In this document: positions 63,435 through 64,000 of the stretch, piece by piece
Numbering within the stretch: the stretch's first letter is position 1
How the letters are laid out: the number at the start of each line of letters is the position of its first letter
DNA from: JAHJQQ01 sp032907525
Lineage (GTDB): Bacteria > Pseudomonadota > Gammaproteobacteria > Thiohalobacterales > Thiohalobacteraceae
Assembly: GCA_032907525.1 (NCBI GenBank)
Contig: JAJJPM010000039.1
Span: 1-64,000 of the forward strand
DNA length: 64,000 nucleotides
Direction of reading: 5' to 3'
Notes under the pieces: model-generated
Told to the model about the DNA's origin: nothing
Seen by the model: only the letters and a program-made list of their open reading frames with translations
The model's database searches: none
Program-made: the position numbers and the translations under genes

Positions 63435-64000
63435 CGCGCCGTTGCGCCGGCTGCGTGTCGCATTGATCGCCGACAGGGACGCGCAGGGGAGCCGGTTGCG
63501 GGGGCTGCTCGAGGCGGGCGGTGTGCAGATTGTCCTGGATCGGACCATCGGAGATTATCAGCCGGAGCAAGTGGGCGCGGACGATGTCGACGCGCTGCTG
63601 GTGAATCTAGACGAGGCCACCAGCCGGGAGCTGGACCGTCTGGAAATACTCATAGAACGGTCGGCGGTGCCGATTCTGTTCAACGAGGGTGTTCAGCCCG
63701 ACATCAGCGGCTGGGATCGGAAGCTGATCGCCAAACTCAGGAATCTGGTCGAAGTGCGTGAAGGTTCCCGTCCACGGCCTGCGGCATCGGCTGCGTCCGT
63801 CGCGCCGACCACTGCGGCCGAGAGAGTGACCAGGGACGAAGTCACCCCCAAACCGGCGTTGCGCGTGGTGCCACCTGAATTCGGTGCGGCGGACATGCCG
63901 GCGGTCATGGTGTGGGTGCTGGGCGCGTCGCTCGGCGGCCCGCAGGCGCTGAAGCTGTTCCTCAGCCATCTGCCGAGCGATCTTCCGGTGGGGTTCATCG
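63421..64000 (+). CDS. chpB: Chemotaxis methylesterase ChpB (CheB), partial at window end
   Basis: Runs off the right edge with 193 codons visible. The start overlaps chpA by 14 bp (ATG at 63421, or 63427). Residues 1-110 form a receiver-like domain (RVALIADRDAQGSRLRGLLEAGG, LLVNLDEATSRE) without the usual acidic pair, so phosphorylation is doubtful. A linker leads to the methylesterase domain, where VWVLGASLGGPQALKLFLSHL holds the nucleophile Ser170. It would demethylate PilJ. Confidence 0.88.
   Translation, partial: MPMADAPLRRLRVALIADRDAQGSRLRGLLEAGGVQIVLDRTIGDYQPEQVGADDVDALLVNLDEATSRELDRLEILIERSAVPILFNEGVQPDISGWDRKLIAKLRNLVEVREGSRPRPAASAASVAPTTAAERVTRDEVTPKPALRVVPPEFGAADMPAVMVWVLGASLGGPQALKLFLSHLPSDLPVGFI

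Overview
The window reads as a chromosomal segment of a high-GC gammaproteobacterium. Gene order matches the Pseudomonas/Chromatiales core: radC-rpmB-rpmG, coaBC-dut-algC-argB, pyrE next to an ExoIII/Crc-type gene, pilTU divergent from yggS-proC-yggT-yggU, a gshA-gshB...tonB-yqgE-ruvX-pyrR-pyrB-pyrX operon, and the pilGHIJK-chpAB chemosensory cluster. Genus cannot be fixed from the sequence. I recognised no rRNA, tRNA, CRISPR array or transposase gene.

Layout. 1-17.5 kb: housekeeping genes. These are ribosomal proteins L33/L28, RadC, CoA and dUTP enzymes, an AlgC-type mutase with a membrane sensor extension, ArgB, PyrE and a catalytically complete ExoIII at the crc position. Also here are two TauE/DsbD-like membrane proteins, a GGDEF protein, a dynamin-like GTPase and the YggU/YggT/ProC/YggS set. 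17.6-20.0 kb: a MITE-like hairpin, then the retraction ATPases pilT and pilU. 20.1-38.5 kb: an accessory surface-adhesion region. It holds a NarL-type response regulator with a giant PAS/GAF histidine kinase, a membrane diguanylate cyclase, a full Tad (type IVc pilus) operon and two exported proteins of unknown function, one with a VPxPA-type sorting tail. 38.6-43.7 kb: a PyrK-like reductase and a redox operon (azoR, cytochrome b561, yceI, pirin) with a divergent LysR regulator. 43.7-52.7 kb: a leftward 11-gene glutathione/FMN/TonB/pyrimidine operon. 53.0-64.0 kb: the Pil-Chp system that controls type IV pilus twitching; the CheB gene runs off the end.

The most unusual item is at 26056-26565. 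The first gene of the Tad operon is an in-frame chimera: the N-terminus of a Flp prepilin, with its cleavage site, joins directly to a TadV/CpaA prepilin peptidase that has lost its first catalytic Asp. No separate Flp pilin or Tad peptidase gene is present in the window. Other points worth attention are several families of dispersed intergenic hairpin repeats (CACGGAA arms, GAGTGAG tandems, GGGGACAG palindromes), a shared TAGGA-spacer-CTATA motif upstream of accessory genes, an ApbE/NusG-II/Gx block placed between gshB and tonB, and a metal-site-deficient dihydroorotase homolog with PyrB.

The genes suggest an organism that coordinates two pilus machines (twitching T4aP and adhesive Tad) through c-di-GMP and two phosphorelays.
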